64,000 nt of DNA from an uncultured Flavobacteriales bacterium (lineage in GTDB: Bacteria > Bacteroidota > Bacteroidia > Flavobacteriales_D > Parvicellaceae), in contig CALSNM010000007.1 of assembly GCA_943787725.1 (NCBI GenBank), forward strand, positions 62,001 through 126,000, given 5' to 3'. Every line of letters starts with the position of its first letter. The stretch's first letter is position 1. The notes under the pieces were generated by a model. The model saw only the letters and a list, made by a program, of their open reading frames with translations. It searched no databases and was not told the origin of the DNA. Positions 1 through 10,300 of the stretch are shown here, piece after piece. Position numbers and translations under genes: made by a program.

Positions 1-1854
1 CCAAAGTATTGTAACCTCTTACAACATACTCGCGTGTACCATCATCTCTTTCAACTACGTGGAATCCTGGTTGGCTTAATAATTTATCTCTAATTTCTTT
101 CGGTAATTGTCCTTCATCCGAATCAAAAACTACCGCTACATCTACAAAACCTTCGCTATCATTGGCAAAACCACTAGTATTAATAGGAAGACTTGAACCT
201 TCACCCAGTGTTACGCTAGCAACATCTATACTATATTCCGTACCCAAAGAGTCCTTATATTTTCTATAAGCCAATTCAAAATCAGCATCAGACATCGTAA
301 CTCCAACCTTATTAACCATTGCATCGGGTTTTGTTGCTTTCTCTTCATCTAAATAATCTGGAACACCGTCCAAATCATTATCTAATGGACATCCAAACTC
401 ATCCACAAGAATTCCTTCAGGGGTTTTTGCGCACAAATCAATAAAGTCTACTATTAAATCACCATCAGAATCAATAGAATCTAATTTTTGCATATCATCA
501 AACATTGAAGGCTTATCTTCCTCAATAGAGTCTATTTTTCCAGAATTCAGATCGATAGAAAGTGCAAAATGCGAATATAAAAATCTATCATTTGCCTTAT
601 TCCCTTGTCTGCCTCCCAAACTTTCAATAGTGATTCCATCAACCAAATCAGAAAACGCAAAATGCATGGATGTTCCTACTCTAAATTTTATTCGATCAGT
701 TATGTGAAAATTTGCACCAACTTCTAAAGGAATAGCAAACGTCCTTTCCGAATATTTACCAAAACCATCTAAATCCAATTCTCTTATATCACTTTCATAA
801 ACATAATCTCGATAAATTTCGGTTGCATCTTCAGAGCCAACAGATCCTTCCTCCATATTTCTAATCGTCCCATCAGACCAGTAATTATAGTAATTACCAT
901 TCGCATCGTACATGTCAGATTTGGACAAGAACTCCATTGACTCTATACCAAAAGATATATATGGATCCACATTTCTTTCTGGTTTTAGCAGCTGCTTAAA
1001 ATTATAATTTAAAGTCCACCCACCTGTTGTTATGTGAGAATTGAAATTTAAATTGCGTGTTTCAGACCTTTCGCTTCCACTCACCTGACCAAATAATACA
1101 TAAAAACTTATGTCTAAGTAATCATTAATTGGATTTATCAAGCGTAAATCGTAACCTATTCTACTAACAGTTGGATGATAGCCTTTGTGATTACTCCCTA
1201 TATCTCCATAAAAAGTAAACATCCCTGTCCCCAAACTTAATTGCGGTCTAAATACTATTTCCAATGGCTTCGGTCCTAAACTCTCCTTTTCATTGGAAAC
1301 CTCCATAGCATCTGAAGAGTCTGAAACATCTATAACTGATGTAGAATCTGGAACACCCATAACCGCTGTAGAATCTGGAACACCCATAACCGCTGTGGAG
1401 TCTGGAACACCCATAACCGCTGTAGAATCTGGAACACCCATAACCGCTGTAGAATCTGGAACACCCATAACCGTGTAGAATCTGGAACACCCATAACCGC
1501 TGTGGAGTCTGGAACACCCATAACCGCTGTAGAATCTGGAACACCCATAACCGCTGTAGAATCTGGAACACCCATAACCGCTGTAGAATCTGGAACACCC
1601 ATAACCGCTGTAGAATCTGGAACACCCATAACCGCTGTAGATCTGGAAACCCATAACCGCTGTAGATCTGGAACACCCATAACCGCTGTAGAATCTGGAA
1701 CACCCATAACCGCTGTAGAATCTGGAACACCCATAACCGCTGTAGAATCTGGAACACCCATAACCGCTGTGGAGTCTGTGGTGTTTTCTTGAGAGAAACC
1801 AACAACGGTCAATAAACTGCAAATAAATAAGAATATGAGGTGTTTAATTTTCAT
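1..1854 (-). CDS. Outer-membrane beta-barrel protein with repeat region and thrombospondin type 3 repeats (partial, frameshifted)
   Basis: The start at 1854 opens a signal peptide (MKIKHLIFLFICSLLTVVGF, cleaved after FSQ). Next come about 16 tandem copies of the nonapeptide STAVMGVPD, encoded by a 27-bp minisatellite. After the repeat the minus strand reads an outer-membrane-protein-like segment (KPLEIVFRPQLSLG, then YDLRLINP and FGQVSG), followed at about 350-500 by calcium-type DxDxDG motifs (DSDGDLIVDFIDLC, DNDLDGVPDYLDE) typical of thrombospondin type 3 repeats. The gene runs off the window at base 1, so the C-terminus is missing. Near 1468 one base is missing from a repeat unit, and the frame opened at 1854 stops at 1330. 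Three further lost bases at about 1640-1665 cancel each other. Family resemblance is to Bacteroidota OmpA-like or porin-like surface proteins; the precise function is unknown. Confidence 0.7.
1341..1768 (-). repeat. 27-bp tandem minisatellite, about 16 units
   Basis: Units of the form gtagaatctggaacaccca plus taaccgct (plus strand) follow each other without spacers. Read on the minus strand they encode STAVMGVPD. Three units differ by 'ggagtc' for 'gaatc'. Units near 1468, 1640 and 1665 are 26, 25 and 26 bp long, so they shift frame. The array lies directly behind the signal peptide of the outer-membrane protein gene. Confidence 0.95.
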
Positions 1855-2033
1855 TTAAATACTTCTAAAATCATTCCGTGTACGGCACTGTGAGCATAAT
1901 GTTCTATTAAAGTAAGTAAAAAAACAAAAAAATACATGGCAATAAGAGAAGTTTGAGGCGAATGATGCACTAACAAATGTTAAGAAGCCAAATTCTATCG
2001 TGAAATATAGATTGAATTGTAAGATCTCTGCAT

Positions 2034-2533
2034 TCAATCTATTGATTTAAACTTTTCCCCTTCAATACCAGATTTAATTTTATCGGCTCTTTTCATTTCA
2101 TAAAAAACAATTGATGCTGCCACTGCTACATTCAAACTTCCAACCTCTCCATACTGCGGTATTGTCAATGTATTTACCATCTTGGCAATTACTTCTTTTG
2201 GCAACCCTGTTCTTTCATTTCCAAAAATTAAATTGCAATTATTAGGGAAATTATAATCAATTAAACTAGCTTCATTTTCACCAATTTCCACTCCAACATT
2301 AACAATCTTTAATCTCTCTGACCAAGCAAAAAAATCTTTTTCTGTGTCAAAAATCAATAACTTTCCCAAATCTTCAATTTTCCGAGTGTAGGAATGAGTT
2401 CCTCCTTTAAACTTCCATCTTTCCTGTCCACCAATAAGAATTAAAAAATTTCCTCCGAATGAGATATGAGACCTTGCTATCATCCCAATATTTTTAGAAC
2501 TCCTAGGTTATATAATACGGTATTAAATTTCAT
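2034..2533 (-). CDS. SpoU/TrmH-family RNA 2'-O-methyltransferase (one-base frameshift near N-terminus)
   Basis: The long open frame starts at 2483 (MIARSHISFGG), but that is inside the conserved first motif. Reading upstream with one base added at about 2506 gives a complete N-terminus from an ATG at 2533: MKFNTVLYNPRSSKNIGMIA. The motif NPRSSKNIGMIARS is SpoU motif 1. Motif 2 (LIFGNERTGLP) and motif 3 (IPQYGEVGSLNVAVAASIVFYE) follow. The restored protein has about 166 residues, the size of the single-domain TrmL-type enzymes that methylate tRNA with S-adenosylmethionine. The target RNA cannot be told from sequence. The break is probably a lost base in a short G/C run (cctaggtt where cctagggtt is expected). 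It is a stand-alone gene with no obvious operon partner. Confidence 0.8.
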
Positions 2534-2580
2534 TAAAACAAAGAACCGTATTAATATGTTATTCTACAAATTCTGTTAGA

Positions 2581-4843
2581 TTAAAACTTAAGAATAAGAC
2601 CTGTAAAAAAGTTTATTCCTGCTTGGGGAAAAGCTCCAATCATATTATATCTGCCATCAACACTTTCCTTGTTTGCAAAAGCATCATCAGGCTACAGGAT
2701 TATAATATTCAGATTTGAATTTATAAATCCAAGCATTAGAAACGTATTGCGTATTTGTAAAATTTCTGATCCAAGCGTTCCAAATAATTTCTTTAAATAA
2801 TTTCGTTTTCAAAGAATATTGCAATCGAATATCATTTACAACATAAGCAGCTAGCATTCTATCTGAATTTGATGTGTTATCGATGTATTGGTCACCAACA
2901 TATTTGGTAACAACTGCCAGTTCCATATTTCCATATTTTTTTGAATTTAATGGCTTAAAAACTATTTGACTAGAAGCTATAATATTTGGCGAAAAAGCTA
3001 TATGTGTATTTTCATAATTCGTTTCTACTTGTCCCCATGTATCCCAATCATCAATAAATTCCGTAAATGAAGCTATTTTGTTATCACTAATGGTTGTGTT
3101 CATTTTCCATTCTAAATTCTTTAATAAGGAAATCCCTCCACTTATTTCAATTCCTCTTCTATAAGAGGAAGCAACATTTGTTCTTACAGCTGCGCCAACA
3201 TCATTAATTGCTCCCGTAAGAATTAATTGATTTGTATAATCCATGGAATAAATATTTATATTGGCATAGGCTTTCTTATATTTCAACTTATACCCAAACT
3301 CCAAATCCTTCATACTTTCATGACTTGGACGACTATTTGGCGTTGAATTCGTGTAATCATCTCTATTGGGCTCTTTATTTCCCACTCCAAAAAATGCATA
3401 TAAGGAATGCTTTTCATTTAGCTTATAGTTAACTCCCGCTTTCGGATTAAAGAAGGATGCACTTATAGATTGGCCCGCACTATTTAGTTCATTATCAAAT
3501 CCAAGAAAATTATATTGGATCATGCGTTGTTGTAGATCAAACAAAAGGTTAAGTTTATCACCAATTTTGTAATCAAGTTTTGCGTAAAAATTTACATCAT
3601 TCTTTGTTGCATCATCATCATAATACCTGTGTCTTATTTTACCGTTACTAGCATATTGAGCCCAAATAACCTCACCATAATGACCTCCAATATACTGATT
3701 AGCACCTCCGCCAACGATTAAATTTAGATTTTTCTTAGCATATGTATACGAGAAAACAGTTCCATAAAAATGATTGTCCAACCACCTTCTTCGGATTAGG
3801 TCTGTATTTTCAATAGTATCCCCAGATAGAGTGTTCACGTTTTCCAATCCATAATCAGAAAGAGCATCCTCTGTTCTGTATTGCTCATAATATCCTAACC
3901 CACGCGTATAATGCAAAGAAATATTAAAGTTTGAATACTTTTGAATTTTCTGAACAAAATGCAATTGATAATGAGTTTGATCATAATTATCTACTTCGTT
4001 TTCATAAGTATAAGCATTGTAGGTTCTCAAATCAGTATCAGAACTATCCAAATATCTTACTGGAACTCCGTTCCAGGCTTGATATGTTTTTTCATGTCCA
4101 GAAAAAACAACTGCTTTAAGCATTGTTTTTTCTCCAACATATCCTCCTGATAAATAATATGATTTTAAATCTGAAGAAGCTCTATCAATGTATCCATCCG
4201 ACTTTAATTGAGATAACCTACCTTCAAATGTCCAATTATTATTGAGTAACCCCGTTCCAAATCTCACTGTATTTTTAATTGTATTAAAAGAACCTAAACT
4301 ATTTGATATCTCTCCAAATGGTTTTACATCATCTGAACCAAGTGTATTTAAATTAATACTTGCTCCAAAAGCACCTGCACCATTTGTAGAGGAACCAACC
4401 CCTCTTTGTATTTGAATACTTGCTGTAGAAGATGAAATGTCTGGTAAATCTACCCAAAATGAACCTTGAGATTCTGCATCATTTAAAGGAATTCCATTTA
4501 TAGTGACATTAACTCTTGTAGCATCGGAACCCCTAATCCTAATACCAGTATAGCCAACGCCTGCACCCGCATCAGAAGTAGTGACAACTGATGTTGCCTG
4601 ATCTAGCAAAATGGGTAAATCGACACCATGGTTTTGCTTCTCAATATCATCAGCAGTAATATTCTCATGAGCAACAGGAGAATTTTCATTAACACGGGTT
4701 GCACTAACCACAACTTCATTCAATATCTGTTTTTCAATCGTATCAGGAATTGTGACGACGCTAGAATCAGTATTGTAAACGCTTTGAGAATATCCAGAAA
4801 TTGAAGACAATAAGATACTCAGAAAAATAATTTTCTTATTCAT
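2581..4843 (-). CDS. TonB-dependent outer-membrane receptor, probably for thiamin (frameshift at 3' end)
   Basis: The start is placed at 4843 (MNKKIIFLS, signal peptide ending GYSQS); the longer frame from 4888 adds 15 residues with no signal character. Near residues 40-110 is the TonB box and plug region (ILNEVVVSATR, then IRIRGSDATRVNVTINGIPLNDAESQ), followed by a long barrel. The open frame ends at 2687. Removing one base at about 2689 lets it continue to DDAFANKESVDGRYNMIGAF and on to LILKF, stopping at 2581. The final phenylalanine is the usual barrel-terminal aromatic, so about 753 residues is the true length. A TPP riboswitch lies directly upstream, and pnuT-like and thiamin-binding genes lie beyond it. 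This points to thiamin or a precursor as the ligand (inference). Confidence 0.88.
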
Positions 4844-4907
4844 GATTTTAGGTTTATTGTGTCTTACAAGGGAGTAAGAAAAACACATGTTTTAATTTAC
4901 AATAAAC

Positions 4908-5006
4908 AATCCCTACGCTAGAATTACCTAGATCAGGTTCTTTTCGTCAATCAAACGAAAATGGGTGTAATCTCAGCCTTCCGATAATTATCGGATAGGC
5001 ACCCCC
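4908..5006 (-). promoter_or_regulatory. TPP riboswitch (THI element)
   Basis: On the minus strand the core reads GGGGGTGCC, a P3 hairpin TCCGATAATTATCGGA, then GGCTGAGATTACACCC, a variable arm, GAACCTGATCTAGGTAATTC and AGCGTAGGGA. These are the conserved THI-box blocks (CTGAGA and ACCTGATCT...TAA...AGCGTAGGGA) in order. It lies about 65 bp upstream of the receptor start, so thiamin pyrophosphate would repress receptor expression. No strong poly-U terminator is visible, so control may act on translation initiation. Confidence 0.96.
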
Positions 5007-5020
5007 TTTGAATTAGGATA

Positions 5021-5050
5021 CAAAATTATCTAAATAATAATGTCCAACAA
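5021..5050 (-). promoter_or_regulatory. Promoter for the riboswitch-receptor transcript
   Basis: A perfect Bacteroidota -7 box TAATTTTG (5028-5021, minus strand) has a TTG at 5050-5048, 19 bases further upstream. It sits in the short gap after the kinase stop codon, so the receptor mRNA starts separately from the upstream transport genes and carries the riboswitch in its leader. Confidence 0.65.
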
Positions 5051-5053
5051 TAT

Positions 5054-5566
5054 TTAATTAAAATAATTTGAAAATATTTCCAGAACTCTTTCCAATCGAC
5101 CTGATTCACTGCCACTTACAACTATAAAAGGAACACCTAATTTTATTATCTCTTCTTTATAAATGGAAAACAATTCATCTCTGTTATTCGGATTTTCCCT
5201 TTGCGAATCTTCTTTCCAAGGAAAATCTGGAGAGGCTAATAAGTATAAATCGGGTAGATTATTCTTCAAAAATTCCATGATTTCTGGTTCACAACTTCCG
5301 TACTTGTATTCGCTCCATATTTTTATCGTTAATAAATCGGTATCACAAATTAAATATGAAGGAGTTTGACTAGTAATATCTTTTTCTAATTCCAACTGCC
5401 CTCTTGCAATTAGGACTAAGTCATTTTCATCGTATTCTCGATCTAAAGAATCAATATACTCTCGCGCATATTCTCGCACATGAGGAGTAAACAATGATTC
5501 CGATAAATGTTTGCACAAGGTACTTTTACCAGAAGATTCTGGTCCCGTTATCACTACCTTCTTCAT
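5054..5566 (-). CDS. NadR-like P-loop kinase (AAA_28 family)
   Basis: This is a 170-residue cytoplasmic P-loop protein with Walker A GPESSGKST at residues 8-16, REYAREY around residue 35 and CDTDLLTIKIW near residue 75. The pattern matches the ribosylnicotinamide-kinase domain found at the C-terminus of NadR, here as a stand-alone protein. It overlaps the end of the PnuC-like gene by 4 bases, so the two are translationally coupled. PnuC plus an RNK kinase is the usual nicotinamide riboside uptake pair. Here, however, a TPP-riboswitch receptor lies downstream and a YkoF-like thiamin-binding protein upstream, so phosphorylation of thiamin or a precursor is a real alternative. Substrate is undetermined. 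Confidence 0.8.
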   Translation of the reverse strand: MKKVVITGPESSGKSTLCKHLSESLFTPHVREYAREYIDSLDREYDENDLVLIARGQLELEKDITSQTPSYLICDTDLLTIKIWSEYKYGSCEPEIMEFLKNNLPDLYLLASPDFPWKEDSQRENPNNRDELFSIYKEEIIKLGVPFIVVSGSESGRLERVLEIFSNYFN

Positions 5567-6207
5567 ACAACTTCTAAATTATGTGATTTGTTATCTTCAG
5601 TTGTTTTAAGCCAAGCAAAATATCCTGCAATAGCAATGAAAGCATAAATAAGATATAAAAAACTAGAAATTGTTAAGCCTTTATAAAAATATAACGGAAT
5701 GGTTATAACATCTCCGACTATCCAAAATATCCAGTTTTCAATTTTTCGTTTTGCCATCAACCACATTCCACAAAAGAAGATTGCTGTTGTTAATGTATCT
5801 ACATACGCAGTCCAATTATCAAACTTATCAAAGGCAGTATATATAATACATATAGAACTGCATGCCACCGTAAAAATAATGCTTGTTATTATCTTTTCTT
5901 TATTATTTGTTCTGGAAATATGTAATAAGTCTTTTCCATTAGATTTTCTGGTCCACAAATACCATCCATAAATACTCATTATTACATAAAATATATTAAT
6001 AATAAAATCTCCAAACAACTCCCACTTAACAAGTAAGTAAACGAATATAATAGAAGCAAAAATCCCAGAAGGATAAACGAGTACATTATTTTTTTTTGCA
6101 TACAAAACACTAACTATGCTAAAAAATACTGCCGTTAACTCAAGTGCAATGTCTACCTTGGCGTATGCTGAATATTGACTAAATAGTGTTTCAAAAAGTT
6201 GGTTCAT
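5563..6207 (-). CDS. pnuC: PnuC-family vitamin transporter (PnuT-like)
   Basis: This integral inner-membrane protein of about 214 residues has seven or so hydrophobic segments and PnuC-type signatures (MSIYGWYLW in the middle; NWIFWIVGDVITIPLYFYKG near residues 160-180). PnuC proteins are facilitators that work with an intracellular kinase that traps the substrate. I chose the ATG at 6207 (MNQLFETLFSQY); the frame opens earlier at 6222. The gene overlaps the upstream thiamin-binding gene by 17 bases and the downstream kinase by 4, forming one unit. Context favours thiamin (PnuT), but nicotinamide riboside cannot be excluded from sequence. Confidence 0.85.
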   Translation of the reverse strand: MNQLFETLFSQYSAYAKVDIALELTAVFFSIVSVLYAKKNNVLVYPSGIFASIIFVYLLVKWELFGDFIINIFYVIMSIYGWYLWTRKSNGKDLLHISRTNNKEKIITSIIFTVACSSICIIYTAFDKFDNWTAYVDTLTTAIFFCGMWLMAKRKIENWIFWIVGDVITIPLYFYKGLTISSFLYLIYAFIAIAGYFAWLKTTEDNKSHNLEVV

Positions 6208-6451
6208 AATTGCTGCGATCACTTTTTACAACTTTTAAATTGACAATAATATGTTCTTCATTTTCAAAAGAAGTTTTAATTTCCTTTGTCAAGAATGACA
6301 TAACATTATTGTATTCACCGTAAACTTGAGTGCTCAGAGGATTCTCTATAATAGTAAATTCAGAATCTCTTAATCGCTTAATAAAGTCCTTTATTGGTGG
6401 CTCAAAATCAGTTTTTAACGGCATTAAAGTAAGTTCTACTGAGATCTTCAT
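6191..6451 (-). CDS. YkoF/MTH1187-like thiamin-binding protein
   Basis: An 86-residue protein matches the small MTH1187/YkoF (Thiamine_BP, formerly DUF77) fold: MKISVELTLMPL at the start, a middle helix (PIKDFIKRL), and the signature block NPLSTQVYGEY near residues 37-47. YkoF itself binds thiamin or its pyrimidine part. It is the first gene of a three-gene unit with a PnuC-like transporter and a P-loop kinase. The promoter would lie at 6452-6548, where no riboswitch was seen. A thiamin role is inferred from family and neighbours. Confidence 0.72.
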   Translation of the reverse strand: MKISVELTLMPLKTDFEPPIKDFIKRLRDSEFTIIENPLSTQVYGEYNNVMSFLTKEIKTSFENEEHIIVNLKVVKSDRSNYEPTF

Positions 6452-6548
6452 AGTAGTTTGATTTGGATAACTGCAGCAAATTTAAAGAAAGAAATCTTTT
6501 TATTTTGAACATTTCACTACTTTCGAAGCATAATATAAATTATAAGTT

Positions 6549-7322
6549 ATGTCAGAAGCAATGAATCAGGGAAATGTAAAATTATCAATTAGTGAAAAGG
6601 GAATTGGCACAATTGAGTTTTCCCACCCATTGAGTAATTCCTTGCCAGGGAAAATATTAGCAAAATTAGCAGACACAATTACTGAAGCAGGAGCAAATGA
6701 TTCTGTAAAAATTATTATTCTAAGATCAGCCGGTGAACGCGCTTTTTGCGGTGGAGCTAGTTTTGATGAACTAATTTCAATAAACAATATTGAAGTAGGA
6801 AAAACTTTCTTTTCTGGTTTTGCTAATGTCATTAATGCCTCTCGTAAATGTCCAAAATTGATTATTGGGCGTGTTCAAGGAAAAGCTGTTGGAGGGGGAG
6901 TTGGAATGGCTAGTGCTGTTGATTTTTGTTTTGCTACTAAATTTGCATCGGTAAAATTAAGTGAATTAGCCGTAGGTATCGGACCTTTTGTTGTTGGTCC
7001 TGCAGTTGAGCGAAAGGTTGGAACTTCTGCAATGAGTATGATGGCAATTAATGCAACTGAATGGTATAGTGCAGATTGGGCAAGAGAGAAAGGGCTATAT
7101 GCGGATGTTTTTAACGATATTAACAAAATGGATGAAGCAATCGAGACACTTGCAAACAAATTGGCATCTTCAAACCCAGAAGCTATGCGCATGCTTAAAC
7201 AAGTTTTTTGGGAAGGAACGGAGCACTGGGACGCGCTTCTTTCAGATAGAGCTGCTATGAGTGGAAAATTGGTTCTTTCTGATTTTACTCGAAATGCAAT
7301 TCAAGCTTTTAAGAAAAAATAG
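6549..7322 (+). CDS. Enoyl-CoA hydratase/isomerase family protein (crotonase fold)
   Basis: A 257-residue crotonase-fold enzyme. The first oxyanion-hole region reads AFCGGASFDEL near residues 66-76, and the second GKAVGGGVGMASAVDF near 114-130. One catalytic-type glutamate is present in KLSELAVGIGP near 142-152. The second acidic residue of classical crotonase (the PGAGGTQ region) is replaced by FVVGPA, so isomerase, methylglutaconyl-CoA or degradative side-chain chemistry is as likely as simple hydration. The gene stands alone and ends at a strong shared terminator. Confidence 0.85.
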   Translation: MSEAMNQGNVKLSISEKGIGTIEFSHPLSNSLPGKILAKLADTITEAGANDSVKIIILRSAGERAFCGGASFDELISINNIEVGKTFFSGFANVINASRKCPKLIIGRVQGKAVGGGVGMASAVDFCFATKFASVKLSELAVGIGPFVVGPAVERKVGTSAMSMMAINATEWYSADWAREKGLYADVFNDINKMDEAIETLANKLASSNPEAMRMLKQVFWEGTEHWDALLSDRAAMSGKLVLSDFTRNAIQAFKKK

Positions 7323-7341
7323 CACCTAAATTAATAATGAG

Positions 7342-7372
7342 AAAAGGCAGTGTTGTCTGCACTGCCTTTTTT
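7342..7372. terminator. Bidirectional rho-independent terminator
   Basis: GGCAGTG (7346-7352) pairs with CACTGCC (7360-7366) around a 7-base loop. It is flanked by AAAA and TTTTTT, which extend the stem and give a U-tract on both strands. It lies between the convergent crotonase and adhesin genes. Confidence 0.9.
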
Positions 7373-7394
7373 GGTTTCACTTCTTTCTAGTTGG

Positions 7395-10300
7395 TTATCT
7401 AACGACTGTTACATCACCTATATATTCATGCCCTTCTCCTTTGTCATCGATTGTTCTTACTAACCAAACGTAAGCATCAACTTGTACTGGAGTTCCTTTA
7501 TGTTTTCCATCCCAACCGATGTCTTTGTTGTGTGATTCGAAAATTTGTTCACCCCAGCGATTGAATACATAGAAATCATACGTGACTGCATCAATACCAA
7601 ATCCTTTTGGTATGAAAACATCATTTTTACCATCATTATTTGGTGTAAATGCACTTGGTGCAAAGAAGATATAGTCTCCATCAATGTGGATTGTTTGTGT
7701 GTATACGTTTTCACAGGTATCTGTTCCATTGATACTAAATAGGGTAAGTGTAATATCAAAGTATCCAGTATCAGAATATAAGTGAGTTGGATCACTCATA
7801 ATTCCAGTGTTGATTGAATCTACTAAAATACTGTCTCCATTTCCAGTAATTGATGTTCCATCTCCAAAGTCCCAAGCATATATTGAGCCTCCAATCGAAT
7901 AATCAATCATCTCAATTACCGGGTTTAGTATAGAAGTTTCTGCCGGAGCAACACCGAAGCTAGCTACTGGTAAATCATGAACAGTAATCATTGCTGTAGA
8001 GTTTATCGCTGTGAAACATCCGTCACCACTAGTTATTAATATACACACATCGTATGTTCCCGGGGTTGTGTAGGTATAATTAAACGTATTATTTGGTCCT
8101 GAGTATTCAGGTATACCATCACAATCGATATCAAATTCGAAGTTTACTCCTATATCTGAGTTGGCAACAAATTGAGCTGTAAATGGAGCACAACCTGATG
8201 AATCAAAGGCCGCAATAAAAGCTTGTGGATTTGGATTAATCGAAACAGTAGTTGATACAGTATCATTAATACTGCAACCATCTGTAAGTACTGCATAATA
8301 GGTTGTTGGTGCACTTGGATTCACATTTACAGTAGACACATTTCCAGATTGTGTACTTGGAACACTATTTCCTGCATCATCATACCATATAAATGTATAT
8401 GGATTTGTAAGTGTGTCTCCACCCGTTGCAGTGGCAACTAAATCTACAGCACCATCAGCACAAATATCAACTGGAGGAGTAATTGTTAAAGCAAGAGGAG
8501 GAGTAACCGTAATCGTTACACATGAACTTACTGGTAAACATCCATTTGCATCTGAAACCGTAGCGCAGTATTGCGTTGTTGTAAGCGGAGCTACCGTAAC
8601 AGGCGCTGAACCAACGTTTGGTAAGTTGTCCCAAGTAACTGTATAAGTTCCATTTAAGAAAGGAGTTCCTCCTTGACCACTTGCCCATACCTGAGTAGAA
8701 TCACCATAACAAATAACCCTGTCGAGATCCGCAACTGCTATTAATTGTGATGGCTCTGTAACGTTTACCAATTGAAAAGCTATACAGCCATTCGCATCGG
8801 TTACTTGAACAGCGTACAACCCATCTTCTAATGCCACTGCTGTTTGTGCTGTTTGTGCTGAAGGGTCATCCCATTGGTAAGCAAACGGAGCTGTTCCACC
8901 AGAAGTATATACTGATGCACTGCCTGTACTATAACCATTACACAAGGGTTCAATAAAAGTAATACTATCAATTACTGGAGCTGCTTCATCAATTACATCA
9001 GCGGTACTACTAACAATACATCCATTCGCATCGGTTACTTCAAAAGGAACAAGACCTGCACACAAGTCCAGTATTATTGCTATTACTCGGAGAGTTTCCT
9101 AGCCCAAACCAGCTATATGCATAAGGAGTTGTTCCGCCGGATGCGGTAATACTTCCCTCTCCATTACAATCAGAACAAGTAGCGTTTACTGTACTTACTG
9201 ATTGCACTAGCACAGGTGGCTCCGTTATCGTAATATCTATTTGTTCAGTGCACCCGTTCGCATCTGTGATACGAACCGTATAAGTTCCTGCACACAGGCC
9301 AGTAACATCAGGACTCGTCAATCCAAGGGGATCCCAGTTATATATATAAGGTGCACTTCCTCCAGAAACTGACACTTGAATTTGTCCATCGCAAAATCCG
9401 AAGCATGAAACATTTTCCAAGTTATCAACCGAAATAACAATGGGTGTTGGTTCCGAAATTGTAACTGAACTTACACTTGTGCAGTTGTTGTCATCATTTA
9501 CTGTTACTGTGTAAGTTCCTTCACACAAGCCTGTTGCTTGCTGAGTTGTCTGACCAACATTCCAACTGTACCCATAATCTGTTGTGACTAATCCACCACT
9601 TGCATTAACAAGTGCATCACCATCACATCCTGTATTACAAGACGCATTGTTGAAGTTAAATATAGCCGAATTCAATGGGTTTGGCTCCGTTATACATGCT
9701 GATTCTGAACTAACACATCCTGCAACATCTGTAGCGGTTAATGAGTAACATCCTCCATCTAATCCAAACAAAGTATTCAAGTTAGTTCCTGCTGGAATTG
9801 GATTTCCAACTCCATCAACCCATTCCAAAGTAGGAACTCCTGTTCCTCCTGTAACTGCATATTGCATTGAACCATCTTGATCACCAAAACACGTTACATC
9901 TGAAGAAGCAACAAAAGTAACTGTTGGTCCTTCAATGTCATTTAAACAAATTACACTGTCTTCAAAACATCCGTTGCCATCTATTACTGTCACAGTATAA
10001 CAATTAGCAACTAAATTAGATGCACAGGCAGTCGTTTGTGTGAATACATCATTCCATTGATAAACATAAGGAAGTGCTCCTCCAAAGATATTTACACAAG
10101 CCGAACCGTTGTCAAATCCGCAGTTTGGATGGGCAATCGACACACTCATTCCAATTTGAGTTGGCTGCGTAATGTTTACAGTTTCAGAAATTGTACATCC
10201 GTTTGCGTCAGTAATAAGGCAAGTGTATATTCCAGAGCATAAGTTATTAACTACAGCAGTAGTAGCAAATGTTGGATCATTCCACTGGTATGTATTACCT

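Noticed and set aside
1293-1792. Open frames on the plus strand through the 27-bp repeat (ESGTPITAV units)
   Set aside because: They arise only because the repeat is 27 bp long and open in several frames; the minus strand has the signal peptide and continues into a real protein.
1855-2037. 60-residue minus-strand ORF between the outer-membrane protein and methyltransferase
   Set aside because: No motif, no signal, no neighbours to support it; looks like AT-rich intergenic sequence.
6452-6548. A second riboswitch upstream of the YkoF-PnuC-kinase unit
   Set aside because: None of the THI-box blocks was found; only one riboswitch is present at 4908-5006.
9040-9070. Programmed ribosomal frameshift in the adhesin
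   Set aside because: No slippery heptamer or downstream stem was seen at the shift; similar shifts occur in unrelated genes nearby, so error is more likely.
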